The translations under genes and the position numbers were made by a program. A DNA stretch of 64,000 bases from Humulus lupulus (taxonomy: Eukaryota; Streptophyta; Magnoliopsida; Rosales; Cannabaceae): positions 230,022,360 to 230,086,359 of the forward strand of contig NC_084793.1 of the NCBI RefSeq assembly GCF_963169125.1, given 5' to 3'. The notes beneath the pieces are model-generated. The model did not search any database and had not been told where the DNA came from. It was given only the letters and a program-made list of their open reading frames with translations. Below are positions 33,292-44,218 of this stretch, one piece after another; position 1 is the stretch's first letter; every line of letters starts with the position of its first letter.

Positions 33292-35313
33292 TATCTACCG
33301 ATTGAAAAGTTAGCCTATTTCTTAATTTTGGCCTCGAGGAAGCTGCGACCTTACTTTCAAGCTCACCCAATCACAGTTTTGACCAACCAACCTCTACGGC
33401 ATGTTCTGCAAAAGCTAGAGGCTGCGGGAAGATTGTTGAAATGGGTCGTCGAACTTGGGCAGTTCGATATCTCTTACTTGCCGCGAGCAGTGATAAAAGG
33501 GCAAGCCCTGGCTGAATTCATTGCAGAGTTCACCGAACTTATAGATAGCGAGCAGACCGAAGAGTCTGATGAGCCTGAATCTCAAAACCAACCTCCCTCA
33601 TGGAAGTTGTTTACAGACGACTTGTCTAATGAGCATCATGCAAGCGCGAGGGTGATCTTGATTACGCCTGAAGGGCATCGATTTCACTGTGCAATCAGGT
33701 TTGACTTAACTGCTTCCAACAATGAGGCTGAGTATGAAGCATTGCTTGCTGGGTTACGATTAGCCAGGGACATGAATATAAAGGTACATGACATCTATAA
33801 TTACTCACAACTGGTGGTAAAGCAAGTCATGGGAGAATACCAAGCCCGAGGTTTAAAGATTTTTGCTTATTTAAACAAAACAAAGGATCTATTAGCACAA
33901 TTTGACAAGTACACCCTTCAGCAGGTACCTCGCGACCAGAATTCAAATGTTGATGCTTTGGCCAAACTAGCAAGTGCGAAGGATGCTGATACTCTAAACA
34001 TAGTGCCAGTTGAACGACTATCTATGCCAAGCATCCGAGCAGAGGAGACCACTCTGGTGATCCAAATGGCAGATACATGGATGGCACCATACGTAGAGTA
34101 TGTGACGCGAGGCGTGTTACCAACGGACAGAAACAAAGCCAGGACCCTTCAGCGACAAACTGCTAGGTATATCCTGGTCGATGGAATCTTGTATCGAAGG
34201 GGATACTCAACGCCACTCCTCAGATGTGTTTCAAAAGAGAAAGCCAAAGAATTGGTGAAAGAGGTACACGAAGGCTTCTGCAGAGACCACGCTGGGGGGC
34301 AAAGTTTGTCAAAAAAGATCCTGAGGCAAGGGTATTTCTGGCCAACAATGAATGAAGACTCGATGGAATTCGTACGGAGGTGTGACAAGTGCCAGAGGTT
34401 CTCAAAAATCCCGCGAGAAGCCCCTAATGAACTAAAACAGATGCAAAGTCTGTGGGCGTTTGCAGTGTGGGGTATAGACTTAATCGAATCTTTACCCACA
34501 GGAAAGGGCAGCGTCAAGTATGTTGTGGTTGTCATCGATTATTTCACTAAATGGGCCGAATCCGAGCCACTCGCAACCATAACGACCAAGAAGGTGCTGG
34601 ATTTTGTGGTCAAAAACATCATTTGTTGCTATGGATTTCCAAGGAAAATCGTCTCACATAACGACACACAGTTTGATAGTGATTTATTCACGGACTTTTG
34701 CGAATGGCATGGGATTATCAAGAGGTTTTCTTCAGTCGCTCATCCCCAAGCAAATGGACAAGTCGAAGCAGTCAATAAAACGCTAAAGGAAACCCTGAAG
34801 AAAAGACTGGAAGAAGTTAAGGGTGCATGGCCAGAGAAATTGCCTGAAGTCCTTTGGTCGTACAGAACTTCCCACCAAACAGCAACAAGCCATACTCCAT
34901 TCTCTTTGGCTTATGGGTATGAGGCTATGTTTCCTGTTGAGTTATATCCACCCTCGCATCGTAGGATAACGTATGATCAAGGCTCTAACAGCCAACTATT
35001 GATGTAATCCTTGGACTTGATCGATGAGAAACGTGAACAAGCCCAACTCCGAGTAGCTGCGTACCAGTAAAAAGTCGCCCGGTATTTCAACTCTAAAGTA
35101 CGTGAAAGAAAATTCAACGTCGGAGATTTAGTACTTCGAAGGGTTTTCCTAAATACCCTCGACCAGGCTGCTGGAGTACTCGGACCTAATTGGGAAGGAC
35201 TATACCAGATTGAAGAAGTCCTCCATCTAGGCACCTACAAACTTGCTCGCTTAAATGGAGATCTCGTTCCTCGCTATTGGAATGGAGAACGCCTGCGCAA
35301 GTACTATCAATAA
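33292..35313 (+). pseudogene. Tat-like RNase H, second RNase H and integrase with damaged active sites
   Basis: The frame 33328-35007 continues in register to 35313, apart from stops at 35005-35007 and near 35068. The second RNase H has FTDDLSNEHHASARV, NNEAEYEALLAGL and NSNVDALAKLA. The third acidic position is lost: IYNYSQLVV instead of SDSQLV (D to Y). The integrase has a zinc region with CDKCQRF and a first D in VWGIDLIESLPTG. The second D is changed: IVSHNDTQFD where SDNGTQFD is normal (D to H). The E in QVEAVNKTLKE is kept. The C-terminus ends TYKLARLNGDLVP..YYQ and there is no chromodomain. Integration activity is not expected. Confidence 0.9.
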
Positions 35314-35993
35314 ACAATTCTTCTTAAAGAATTGGCTTGTATTAATTTTACTTTTTACAAGTTATGAAAAAGGGTTGGTCATTTTATATGACTAATCGCT
35401 TATAAATGTAAGATCTTATTGATCACTCGTACAGACACATTTTGTCCATTTATTATGAGAAATATAAGGGACTGTGCACAGCCAGTCATTATTGCCAATT
35501 ATTGTATTTATTACAAGTATTTGCTCATTACGTGTGTTGTTTTGCTGTATTATCGTTTTAATTATTTGCTCCGAGCAGTAATGTTCGAATAGGTTTTGGT
35601 CAAGGCAAGTGACTAAGGACATAAAGCTCCTCAATCAATTGGGGGGCATATAAGGCATCTAGCAAGCAAGGCATATCGAAAGGTATGTAAACACATGACA
35701 TAAATAAGTGAAAGCATGCTAGGGTACTTAGAGTATTTTTCAAAATTTTGTATTTTGTTAAATAAAACCAAAGTACTATGCTAAGTTCGGTCATGTGAAC
35801 AGATGTTATAATAAAATGCAAATATTATAATATCTTAAGGAAACCTTTTACACTACGAGCAGTTACTGCTCGAATGTAATTGTTTGATAAAAGGAAAAAG
35901 TAGCTACCCGCACAGCAATCAAAAAATAGTCTATACACCACAACCCGTAGGTTTGGTATTTAAAAGATAAAAGAATAAAAGAAATATAGTAGA
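35314..35993. other. Spacer between pol and the antisense gene, no gene
   Basis: AT-rich DNA separating the converging 3' ends of pol and the antisense gene. It includes CGAGCAGTAATGTTCGAA-like words near 35572 and 35858. No tandem array comparable to that of the first element is seen. Confidence 0.5.
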
Positions 35994-36559
35994 CTACGAG
36001 GTAGGAGGATCTTGAGGGGTGTCCTGGTCGACGACAGTTGTAGCTTCATTGTCCGACCCTTCCACGCCAGTGGCCAAAGAGATTTCAGGCAAGGCAGGTA
36101 TCTTTGCTCTCTCTTCTTCCGCCAAGCGAGCAACGCAGCGGGCTATCTCAACATGCCTCGTGCGCTCGGGAAGATAGCTGAAGTTGGCCTCTTGGTTGTG
36201 TTTCTAGAAGTCATAGAAACACTTACTGTGGCATTCTTGTACCTCTCCAAATTGCAGGCGTTGGCTTTTTCAAGTTCCTCGATCCGGCCTTCCAGCTTTG
36301 TAGTCTCCTGTTTGCTCACAATCAGGTCCTCCTTGAGCTTTTTAGCCTCGCGGTAGTTGATGCAGTTAGACTCCTTGAACTGGTCTCTTTGCTCGATGGC
36401 CTTGTCTAGAGCAGTCTGCTTCTCCCTTAACTCCTCAGCTAGCTTGTTCTTCTCCTCGAGCAGTGCTGCGTTTGTCTTCTGAGCCACCTCAAGCTGTTCA
36501 GCATATTTTGCTTCGGCAGCTTTGAGTTCTTCAGTGTGTCGTTGCTCGAAAGCCTTGGA

Positions 36560-36668
36560 CTATTCAGTGATGGCTCCCGAGCGGAGATGGCCAGCAGTCA
36601 TAGCACGAAAGTTAAATTGACTATAATAAATAAAAGGATTTAGTCTCCACAGAAAAAAGACAACTTAC
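36560..36668 (-). other. Intron 3 of the second antisense gene (109 bp, phase 0)
   Basis: Minus-strand donor GCAAGT|GTAAGT at 36668 and acceptor ATCACTGAATAG ending at 36560. It removes an in-frame TAG and joins NELAS to SKAFEQRH, as in the phase-0 intron at 14927-15005. Confidence 0.6.
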
Positions 36669-37098
36669 ACTTGCGAGCTCGTTTAAAGCGCGGGTTAAGA
36701 TCTGGTCGACGTCCATCGTCTCTGTCCCAGCCATCGCTTCTCGGCAACGTTCGTGCCTCAAAATTTTTGCCATTCTGTCCTTGGCTGTTCTTAGGGCACG
36801 GCTCGTAATGTCACCCCCTGTGGAAGCAGGGGTAGCCTGCTGAGTCTGGTCAGCTAGAGATGGTGGGGAAGGTGTCGACTGGACTGGAGTAGGCGAAGTT
36901 TGCTGCTCGAGGGGAGAAGGAGGTGGTGTTGCATTTGTTGAAGGTACGTCTGCCGGAGGGTCTGCAGTACGAGTTTTCTTAGCCAGAGGCACTTTACTGC
37001 TTTCCCCGAATGCCGCCTACTCGCTTTCTTCTTACTCGCAGGAGCTTCAGGAGCCTCGGGAGCACATTACATATCAAACACATTTTTAGTTTCCATGT

Positions 37099-37192
37099 CT
37101 GCAAGAAAGAAAATGCACGAATAGTGAGATAGTACAAACGACTGAGTATGTTATGTCAGGAAAAGAAACAAAGAAAATCATAAGTAAAATAC
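37099..37192 (-). other. Intron 2 of the second antisense gene (94 bp)
   Basis: Minus-strand donor AGCTCGG|GTATTTTAC at 37192 and strong acceptor TTTCTTTCTTGCAG ending at 37099, before ACATGGAAACT. It corresponds to 14332-14420, whose acceptor also precedes a (C)CATGG(A) context. Confidence 0.6.
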
Positions 37193-37730
37193 CCGAGCTA
37201 TCATTACTGGTCGCTACATTATATACTCTACTAGTGTTACACTCATTCTCTGACATGAAGAAGTCTAAATCTAAATTGGGAGCGTACTTAAAATTTTCGT
37301 CCCCGTCAAACAAGTGACAGGGAATTGGCAAACTATCTAAGAGCGAGAGATTAGTACCATTCTCATCCGAAGATTCGTCGAGAGGCTCGAGAGGTTTGGT
37401 AGCTTTCTTTTTTCCCTTTCCCAGTGGTGGGGGGGGGGGGGGGGGTTGAAGCAGCAGCTCGAGGGGTGCTGGAGGGTTCCCTGATTGTCACTCCAGTTGT
37501 CCTCCTCCTTTGAGGTTGTGACACATCTAGGTCCTGCTCGAGAATCTCCTCGCCAGTGGCACTTCCCGCTGTTGACTCCCTCACATCCTGGTGAGGTGCC
37601 AAAAGCCCGACCAGCCTTAGGTTAGCCTTTGTGACCAGATGCTTAACGCTCTTCTCTACGTCAGTCAGGCTGGCCAAGAAGGCCAATCAGATTTCCATGT
37701 CTGGTGTGGGAGCTGGTCGCAACCATGGGA

Positions 37731-37808
37731 CTGAAAGGCACTAAAAATCTAAGGGAAATGCAGTAAAAATTAAAGAAAAATCAACGACCAGGGGTGCAAA
37801 GACTTTAC
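37731..37808 (-). other. Intron 1 of the second antisense gene (78 bp, phase 1)
   Basis: Minus-strand donor ACAAGGAG|GTAAAG at 37808 and acceptor GTGCCTTTCAG ending at 37731. The joined frame continues PWLRPAPTPDME, similar to NFQRPTPDEAM after the equivalent intron at 13602-13686. Confidence 0.7.
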
Positions 37809-38635
37809 CTCCTTGTGTGAAGGCCAAGTTGTTCACGACCATGTCATTAGTCAGAAAGTACTCCAGATGGTACTTCCCCACGTTCGAGATAAAAGTAGTG
37901 TCAGTTAGGAAAGTGCGACATGTTCCCTAGTGACAGAAATAGAAGAACCCCGTGTTTTCCTGGTTGGGGTTGGATTTTAGGTCGAACAGGTAGTTGACAT
38001 CATGTGGCGTGGGGACAGGCCATTTCTTATGGCTATAAAGGATATAGAGTGCAGAAAGCATTCTATATCCATTAGGGGTTATTTGAAAAGGAGCAACCTC
38101 GAAATAATTGGCCACTCCTTGGAAGAAAGGATGAAGAGGCAGGATTGCTCCTGCCTCGATGTGATACCTCGACCAGGCGATGTACGCTCCTCCAGGCAGA
38201 TTTGCCCTTTGGTCTCTGATGGGTTGGACTAGGGTCACCCCAGGAAATCCGTATTTTTTTAATGTAATTGGCAATCATCCTAACTGTTACTCGGCTAGGA
38301 GGGGTGACGTACCATTCAACATCTGGTTGAATGGCATTTCGAAGTTGAGCGCGAGTTTGAATGCTAGGGTCGGGGATATTTCTTTCTCGACTGCTAGTTG
38401 AGGGAATTTCAACCTGAGGAGCAGGCTGATTTGAAGGGTTGGAAGGTTTCTTTTTTTGGGCTTTAGACTTAACACGACCCATATTTTGGCGCAGGGATGA
38501 TGAAATGCTTGGGGTAGCTCGAGAAAAAGGAATTTCTGGTATCAACAGTGATGGTTGCTCCTCGTCCTCAAGCAATTGGGCTAGCAAGTCATCATCGATA
38601 GGCCTCTCACCTCCCCACGGATCTTGCATGAAAAG

Positions 38636-39094
38636 CTGCGAACAGAGAAAGGGGAAGATGAGAACGTAAAGCCTAAAAATCTGTGTTAAGAGTTGGAATA
38701 ACGTTGCTCGCATATAAAAGTTAAGCTTTTATACGGCCAGCAGCATTGTAGCAAAAACACTAAGTTTTATATGAGCAGTTTGAGAAACAGATTAAAAAGC
38801 GGAAGTAAAAAGTTTTTCAGAAAAAACTTTTTCGACTCTGAAAGGGCGGGAAAAGCCCAGTTTTTCAACTAGCTTAAAAATCGAAGTAAAAATTCGATTT
38901 TACGCCCCTAAATCTACAATCTCGACTATCAAACTAACTCCTAACTCCTATGAAACATTATTTCACTACCCTATCAAGCATCGATCAACATGCCCGTTTA
39001 CCCCAAGACAGTTTCGGTCAAGAACAGCCAAGAACTCAAATACAAAACAATTTTTCATGGCAACTCAAATGTCTAAGGGGTTCGTGAAACTTAC
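38636..39094 (-). other. Predicted leader intron of the second antisense gene (459 bp)
   Basis: Minus-strand donor CATCTAG|GTAAGT at 39094 and acceptor TCTCTGTTCGCAG at 38636, six bases before the ATG at 38630. This parallels the leader intron ending at 12716 in the first element. Confidence 0.5.
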
Positions 39095-39268
39095 CTAGAT
39101 GAAACGTGGAGTCTACACACGAAAGCTTTGAGCATTTAGATGGAAGTTCCTTGGATCATCGATGAAAGTTCCTGGGATTTCTGGGCTCTGAAGGTCGAAG
39201 TTCTTTGGAGTTCTTGAAAAGGAGATGGCGAGTGAAAAGTAAAAAGTGAAAATGTGGATTTGGGGTAT

Positions 39269-39276
39269 TATTTATA
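39269..39276 (-). promoter_or_regulatory. TATA box of the second antisense gene
   Basis: Minus-strand TATAAATA, about 180 bp upstream of the leader-intron donor and between the 3' LTR and the gene. It is separate from the LTR promoters at 28691 and 39794. Confidence 0.5.
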
Positions 39277-39489
39277 GTGATTGCGACACGATAAAAGAAG
39301 TAATCATGAATTAATTTTTTCAAAGTATAGGGAAGTGTAATAGAAATCAGACAAGTTTTTGGGAAACCGAAAAGACTTAATTGGACATGATTGATCACTT
39401 TTTTCAAGAAAGCACGGGCAGCTCTGACAGATTTGGTGAGGTAAGCGAAGAGTCAGTTTCCTAAGTTTACTTTATGCTAGTCGCAGTAA

Positions 39490-39508
39490 AATAAACTTGG
39501 GGGGAAAA
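39490..39508 (+). other. Polypurine tract
   Basis: AAAATAAACTTGGGGGGAAAA directly before the 3' LTR start TGTTTACCC. Confidence 0.85.
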
Positions 39509-40128
39509 TGTTTACCCAAAATGGCTGCGGATGATGTGGCAGGAATTTTGTACACGAGGGTAACACATGTTAGCATCATTAAGAAGGGGTGTTGTTCGTC
39601 TGTCGACCAACTCCTCGATGTTTCATCAAAGCTTAGCTATTAGATACAACCAAGCTGGTCATATGATTCGGTTTATTTCCTTTAACGGTCATAATCTTGT
39701 AATAACTACATTAAATATTTCCTCTTTATTACCTTGATACGCGGTTATTAAGAAAAGTTAAGGCCCATTGGCCCATGTAACCCCCCTTGAGCCTATAAAT
39801 ATGCATGAAATGGCTTAAGGAAGGGACTTTTGATCTCTGAATCTTTTTCTTGAGTATTGAGAGAGAGAGCTATAGTGTGATTATCCATCATTTTATTGTA
39901 ATTCTCCCAAGGTTTGTGAAACTCAAGAACCCTAGTTCTTTGATCACGACTTTGAGATTCAATATTAATAATAGCACTAAGTGGACGTAGGTCATTACCA
40001 TTCTTTGGGGCCGAACCACTATAAATCGTTGGTGTTTTCCTCTTTACCATTAGATTAAACTCTTAATTGTCGTCTCATTTCCTGTCATATATTTGACTCC
40101 GTGTCGTTGGCCAAATCGAGGGTCAACA
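39509..40128 (+). repeat. 3' LTR of the plus-strand Tat-like element (620 bp)
   Basis: Starts TGTTTACCC and ends AGGGTCAACA, followed by the duplication CCCTT. TATAAATA is at 39794-39801. Most differences from the 5' LTR are single bases plus a roughly 9-bp insertion near 39562. Confidence 0.92.
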
Positions 40129-40868
40129 CCCTTCTTCCTCTTCTCCTTTTTCTTTCTCTCATTTTCTCCTCCTTCACGATTTATCCTCCTCATTCTCTCT
40201 AGAAAAATGGCAGCCTCTCACTCTCTCTCTCTCTCTCTCTAGCCGTTGGTCCCAATGAGCAAAAATGCTCTTCACTTCTTTCCTTCCCTTTTTATTCTAA
40301 CCTAGCCAAAAACAACCTAATGAACATAATGGGTAAGTTTCCTCTTCTTGCTATTTTTCCTTTATTTTTATTTAATTTGATTTTATCTTAATTGGTAGAA
40401 AAATAAAGATGACAATCTCCATTCCCTTTATAGCTATTGTCTTCATTTTAATTGCCAAATAAAATAGGAATAGAATCACTCACTTTCCCACTATGCTTCA
40501 CACGCCCAAGCCATTTCCTCTTCTTGTTTTTTTTTTCAATTAAAATAATTAAATAAATCTAATAAAAGGAAACTATAAAGTGTGTAGAAAATTCTACACA
40601 AGTGCACCATGCAACCATGCACATGCACACACTAAATAACTAGGGTGTATCACTACCTACCATGCAGCTTGGTGCATTCAACCAAAACTCAATTATTCAC
40701 ATTTTAACATAAATAAATAAATAATTAATTAAAAATTAAATTCAAAAAATTCTACCAAACAATTCTAAAAAATAATTTAAACAAATAAATAAAATAATTC
40801 AAAACACTTAACAATTAAATACAATAAAGCACAAAATTTAAATAATTAAATAAAATTGTTGCGCTACA

Positions 40869-40890
40869 ATATACCCTCCTTAAAAGGAAT
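40869..40890 (-). other. Polypurine tract of the minus-strand chromovirus
   Basis: Minus-strand reading CCTTTTAAGGAGGGTATAT precedes the LTR start TGTAGCGCAAC. It ties the gag-pol region to the right arm of the LTR palindrome. Confidence 0.75.
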
Positions 40891-40947
40891 TTCATCCTGA
40901 AATTCTTTCTTACCAAATAATTCAGGGTATCTTTCTCTCATGTCTTC

Positions 40948-42163
40948 CTACAACTCCCATGTTGCTTCTCGTTCCGTACTATTCTCCCACAAGACCTTAA
41001 CTAGTGGAATACTTTTGGATCCCAGTTCCTTGATTCCATTTTCAATAACGCGCTCTAGCTGTCCATCATAACTTAGGTCATGCTTCAGCTGTAACAGCTC
41101 ATAACTCAAAACATGAGAGGGATCTGACACATACTTACGCAACATCGAGATGTGAAAGACGTTATGCATTTCGGCTAGTGCTGGGGGCAGTGCTAAATGG
41201 TAAGCAACTTGCCTTACTCTTTCCAAAAACTCAAATGGACCTATATATCTAGGGCTTAACTTCCCTTTCTTTCCAAAACACATAACACCCATCATCGGCG
41301 AGACTTTCAAGAAAACAAACTCGCCCATAGAAAACTCGATGTCCCTTCTCTTAAAGTCTGCATAACTCTTTTGCCTACTCTGCACAGTAAGCATCCTTTA
41401 GCGAATCTTCTCGATTGCCTCACTGGCTTCCCTAAACACCTCAGGGCCTACAATCTGTTTCTCCCCAACTTCATCCCAGTGTAAAGGAGATCTACACTTG
41501 CGCCCATAGAGCATCTCATAGGGAGCCATCCCAATAATAGATTGGTAACTGTTATTATAAGAGAACTCCATTAGGGGTAAGTATTGGTTCCAAGACTCTG
41601 AAAAGTCCAAAGCACAACATCTCAACATGTCCTCTAGAATTTGTATAGTTCTCTCTGACTGCCCATCGGTCTGAGGATGAAACGCGGTGCTAAACTTTAG
41701 CCTTGATCCCATAGCTCTTTGTAGCCCCTTCCAAAAGTTCGATGTGAATACTGACCCTCGATCAGAAATTATCGACTTTGGCACCCCGTGAAGTCTCACA
41801 ATCTCACTTACATACAATTTTACATATTGGTGCGCCGAGTATGTGGTCTTAACTGGTAGGAAATGGGCAGACTTAGTGAGCCTATCCACTATTATCCACA
41901 CAGAATCATGCTGCTTGGTAGTTCTGGGTAACCATACCAAAAAATCCATTGCTATATCCTCCCATTCCCATTCAAGAACGTAGAGCAGTTGAAGTAACCC
42001 TACTGGCCTTTGGTGTTCTGGTTTGACTTGCTGGCAGGTCAAACATCTAGCAACAAACTCAGCAATATCCCTTTTCATTCCATGCCACCAATATAGACCT
42101 TTAAGGTCTTAGTACATCTTTGTGGACCCTGGGTTTAAGGAATAGGGGTTGTATGCGCCTCTT
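40948..42163 (-). pseudogene. Integrase with chromodomain, split by one stop
   Basis: Frames 41398-42078 and 40948-41394 are in one register with a single stop at 41395-41397. The zinc region has CLTCQQVKPEHQRPVG. The catalytic core keeps D in IAMDFLVWLP, D in IISDRGSVFTSNFW and E in GQSERTIQILEDML. The linker reads SPRYIGPFEFLERV and AEMHNVFHISMLRKY, followed by VLWENSTEREATWEL, the chromodomain that targets such elements to heterochromatin. A frameshift near 42080-42164 separates it from RNase H. Confidence 0.9.
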
Positions 42164-43861
42164 TCATAATACTTTCCTTAATCTCAACGTTGTCAAGACA
42201 CAAATCCTATCCTTGTATCGCAGCAATCCACCTTCAGACATTGTGAAGTCACTGCTCCCACTTTCTTGCACCAAAGCCTTTTGCTTCATTAGGGCTCCAT
42301 CCACTTTCTCTCCTTCTCGAGTTTGTTCCAGGAGGGAGGATTGTAATGTGATGTTCGCTAGGCTTCCTGTCACAAGTTCGATGTCGGCATTTATAATCTC
42401 CTTCTGAAGAGGCATCTCTATTGTATGTAGTGCTGAGACATTCCCATGTCCCCGCCTACTCAATGCATCTGCAACCACATTGGCCTTGCCTAGGTGGTAT
42501 AGAATCTCACAATCGTAGTCCTTCACTAATTCCAACCACCTTCGCTGCCTCATATTCAGTTCCTTTTGCATGAAGAAGTACTTCAGACTTTTGTGGTCCG
42601 TGTAGATTTCACACTTTTCCCCATATTGGTGATGTTTCCATATCTTTAGTGCGAACACCACTGATGCCAACTCAAGATCATGAGTGGGATATTGTTGTTC
42701 ATAGTCTTTGAGTTGTTTGGAAGCATAAGCTACTACCTTCCCATCTTGCATAAACACACACCCTAAGCCATTCTTTGATGCGTCACAATACACCTCAAAT
42801 TTCCCACCCTTTGTGGAAACACAAAGAATAGGAGCAGAAATCAACTTGTCCTTCATAGTCTGAAAGCTTTCTTCACATTTCTCAGTCCATGCAAACTTCG
42901 GATGTTTGCGGGTTAAGTTGGTTAAGGGTGTGGAAATCTTTGAGAAACCCTCGATGAACTTCTTGTAATAACCCGCCAATCCTAAGAAGCTTCGAACTTC
43001 TGAGGCATTCTTCGGCTGGGGCCAGTCTCTAATGGCCTCGATCTTTGATGGATCTACTACTATCCCATTCTTGGACACTAAATGCCCTAGGAAAGTTACC
43101 TCCTCCATCCAAAACTCACACATAGAGAACTTAGTGTATAGTTGATGTTCTCGTAGTCATTTCAGGATCAACCTCAAATGCTCCTCCTTGGTCTTCGAGT
43201 AAATAAGGATATCATCTATGAACACTACCACAAACTTGTCCAAATAGTCCTTAAATACCATGTTCATCGTGTCCATAAATGTTGTTGGGGCATTAGTGGG
43301 TCCAAATGACATCACTAAGAACTCATAGTGCCCATAGCGAGTTCTAAAAGTCATTTTCGGAATGTCTCCCTCTTTCACTTTCAACTGATGGTACCCAGAT
43401 CGCAAATCAATCTTCGAGAATACTATTGCCCCTTGCAGTTGATCAAAAAGGTCATCTATCCTAGGAAAAGGATATTTTTCCTTAATGGTAACCTTATTGA
43501 GTTCTCGGTAATCGATGCACATTCCCATGCTCTCGTCCTTCTTTTTCACAAATAGGATCGGTGCTCTCCATGGCGAATGGCTAGGACTTATGAACCCCTT
43601 GTCCAACAACTCCTGTAGCTAGTTCTTAAGTTCCTTCAACTCTGTAGGTGCCATTCGATAGGGCGCTTTAGAGATCGATGTTGTTTCTGGTGCAAGCTCG
43701 ATCACAAACTCAATTTCTCTGTTTGGGGGTAACCCTGGTAATCCATCAAGAAACACCTCCAAGAACTCACAAAAAATATGCACATTTTTTGGTTTTATCT
43801 CTGACTCCTTGGATTTATCCACCACACTTGCCAGAAATGCCGAATAACCTTGTTGCATCAT
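42164..43861 (-). pseudogene. Reverse transcriptase and RNase H of the chromovirus
   Basis: Three open pieces in one register: 43619-43861, 43157-43609 and 42164-43123, separated by stops at 43616-43618 and 43154-43156. Motifs: [71 protein letters not shown] (catalytic), [20 protein letters not shown]. The RNase H has [41 protein letters not shown] and [10 protein letters not shown], so all its acidic residues are present. Apart from the stops this is well preserved. Confidence 0.92.
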
Positions 43862-43864
43862 ATT

Positions 43865-44218
43865 CTATGCTTTTAGTGCAGGTATTATGGGTGTTCGAAA
43901 ACCCGCTACTTCTCCTCTAAAGGAAAAGACCTCTCCTTCTTTTGGTCTGAACTCCACAGTCTTCTTCCGACAATCTATTGTTGCCCCATGTTTGGATAAC
44001 CAATCCATACCAAGTATGACATCATAATCGAGTATACTCAGTTCTATAAGGCCTGTTGGGCACTCCCTACCCTCTATCATTATAGGCGTTGATGGCAACC
44101 ACCTAGTTGACAATATCATGTCTCCCGACGGTAAAATTGTACTAAAGGTATGCTCAAACAGTTTGCAAGTCATACTCAACTTATCAATAACATTCATGGA
44201 AACATAAGAGTGAGTCAC
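43865..44218 (-). pseudogene. Chromovirus retropepsin, active-site end damaged
   Basis: The open frame starts just after the active-site loop (MTHSYVSMNVIDKL, the usual A-T-H-S-Y-V context). It includes YDVILGMDWLSKHGATIDCR, highly characteristic of Tekay-type proteases. A break at about 44215-44250 separates it from the catalytic Asp. In sense order the gag tail lies before it and the RT after it, separated by a stop at 43862-43864. Confidence 0.8.

Larger units (their letters stand above)
35994..38630 (-). pseudogene. Antisense gene of Tat-like element: PF04195-like domain plus coiled coil, spliced, degraded
   Basis: Starts MQDPWGGERPIDDDLLAQLL at 38630 and ends at a TAG at 35994-35996. 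Exon 1 (to 37809) has a basic linker, then IAWSRYHIEAGAILPLHPFF, FEVAPFQITPNGYRMLSALY and TGFFYFCH, homologous to AWSQEHMKAGALLPLKYFF.. in the first element. Exon 2 (37730-37193) has a Pro-rich stretch with a G/C run at 37431-37445 that shifts the frame. Exon 3 (37098-36669) is Pro/Thr/Ser-rich and ends LTRALNELAS. Exon 4 (36559-35994) begins SKAFEQRH and is a coiled coil (ELKAAEAKYAEQLEVAQKTN) with an acidic tail. Breaks: a frameshift near 38250, a stop in exon 2, and a Trp-to-stop near 36212. The molecular function is unknown. Confidence 0.8.
28415..40128 (+). mobile_element. Complete Tat-like Ty3/gypsy element (11,714 bp), TSD CCCTT
   Basis: LTRs are 28415-29025 and 39509-40128, similar throughout with one small insertion. 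A perfect duplication CCCTT lies at 28410-28414 and 40129-40133. Sense order: primer-binding site, gag, protease, reverse transcriptase, RNase H, second RNase H, integrase. A separate minus-strand gene follows, then the polypurine tract and 3' LTR. The gag core through integrase (30274-35313) stays in one register, broken only by stop codons, so decay is mild. Confidence 0.95.
26119..40868 (-). mobile_element. Inverted long Tekay-like LTR (about 3.0 kb) split by a Tat-like insertion
   Basis: On the minus strand the LTR starts TGTAGCGCAAC at 40868 and ends GGCATTCTACA at 26119. After removing 28415-40128 and one duplication it is about 3.03 kb and parallels 9691-26096 in reverse. Shared stretches include the TGCATGGTGCACTTGTGTAG block, the leader-like TTGATTT..CAAAG..GGTA block and the GTTACTAAGGATATGAAGACG repeats. 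It lacks about 570 bp present in the left arm. A polypurine tract abuts its 5' end, so it acts as the 3' LTR of the minus-strand gag-pol at 40948-44640. Confidence 0.8.
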
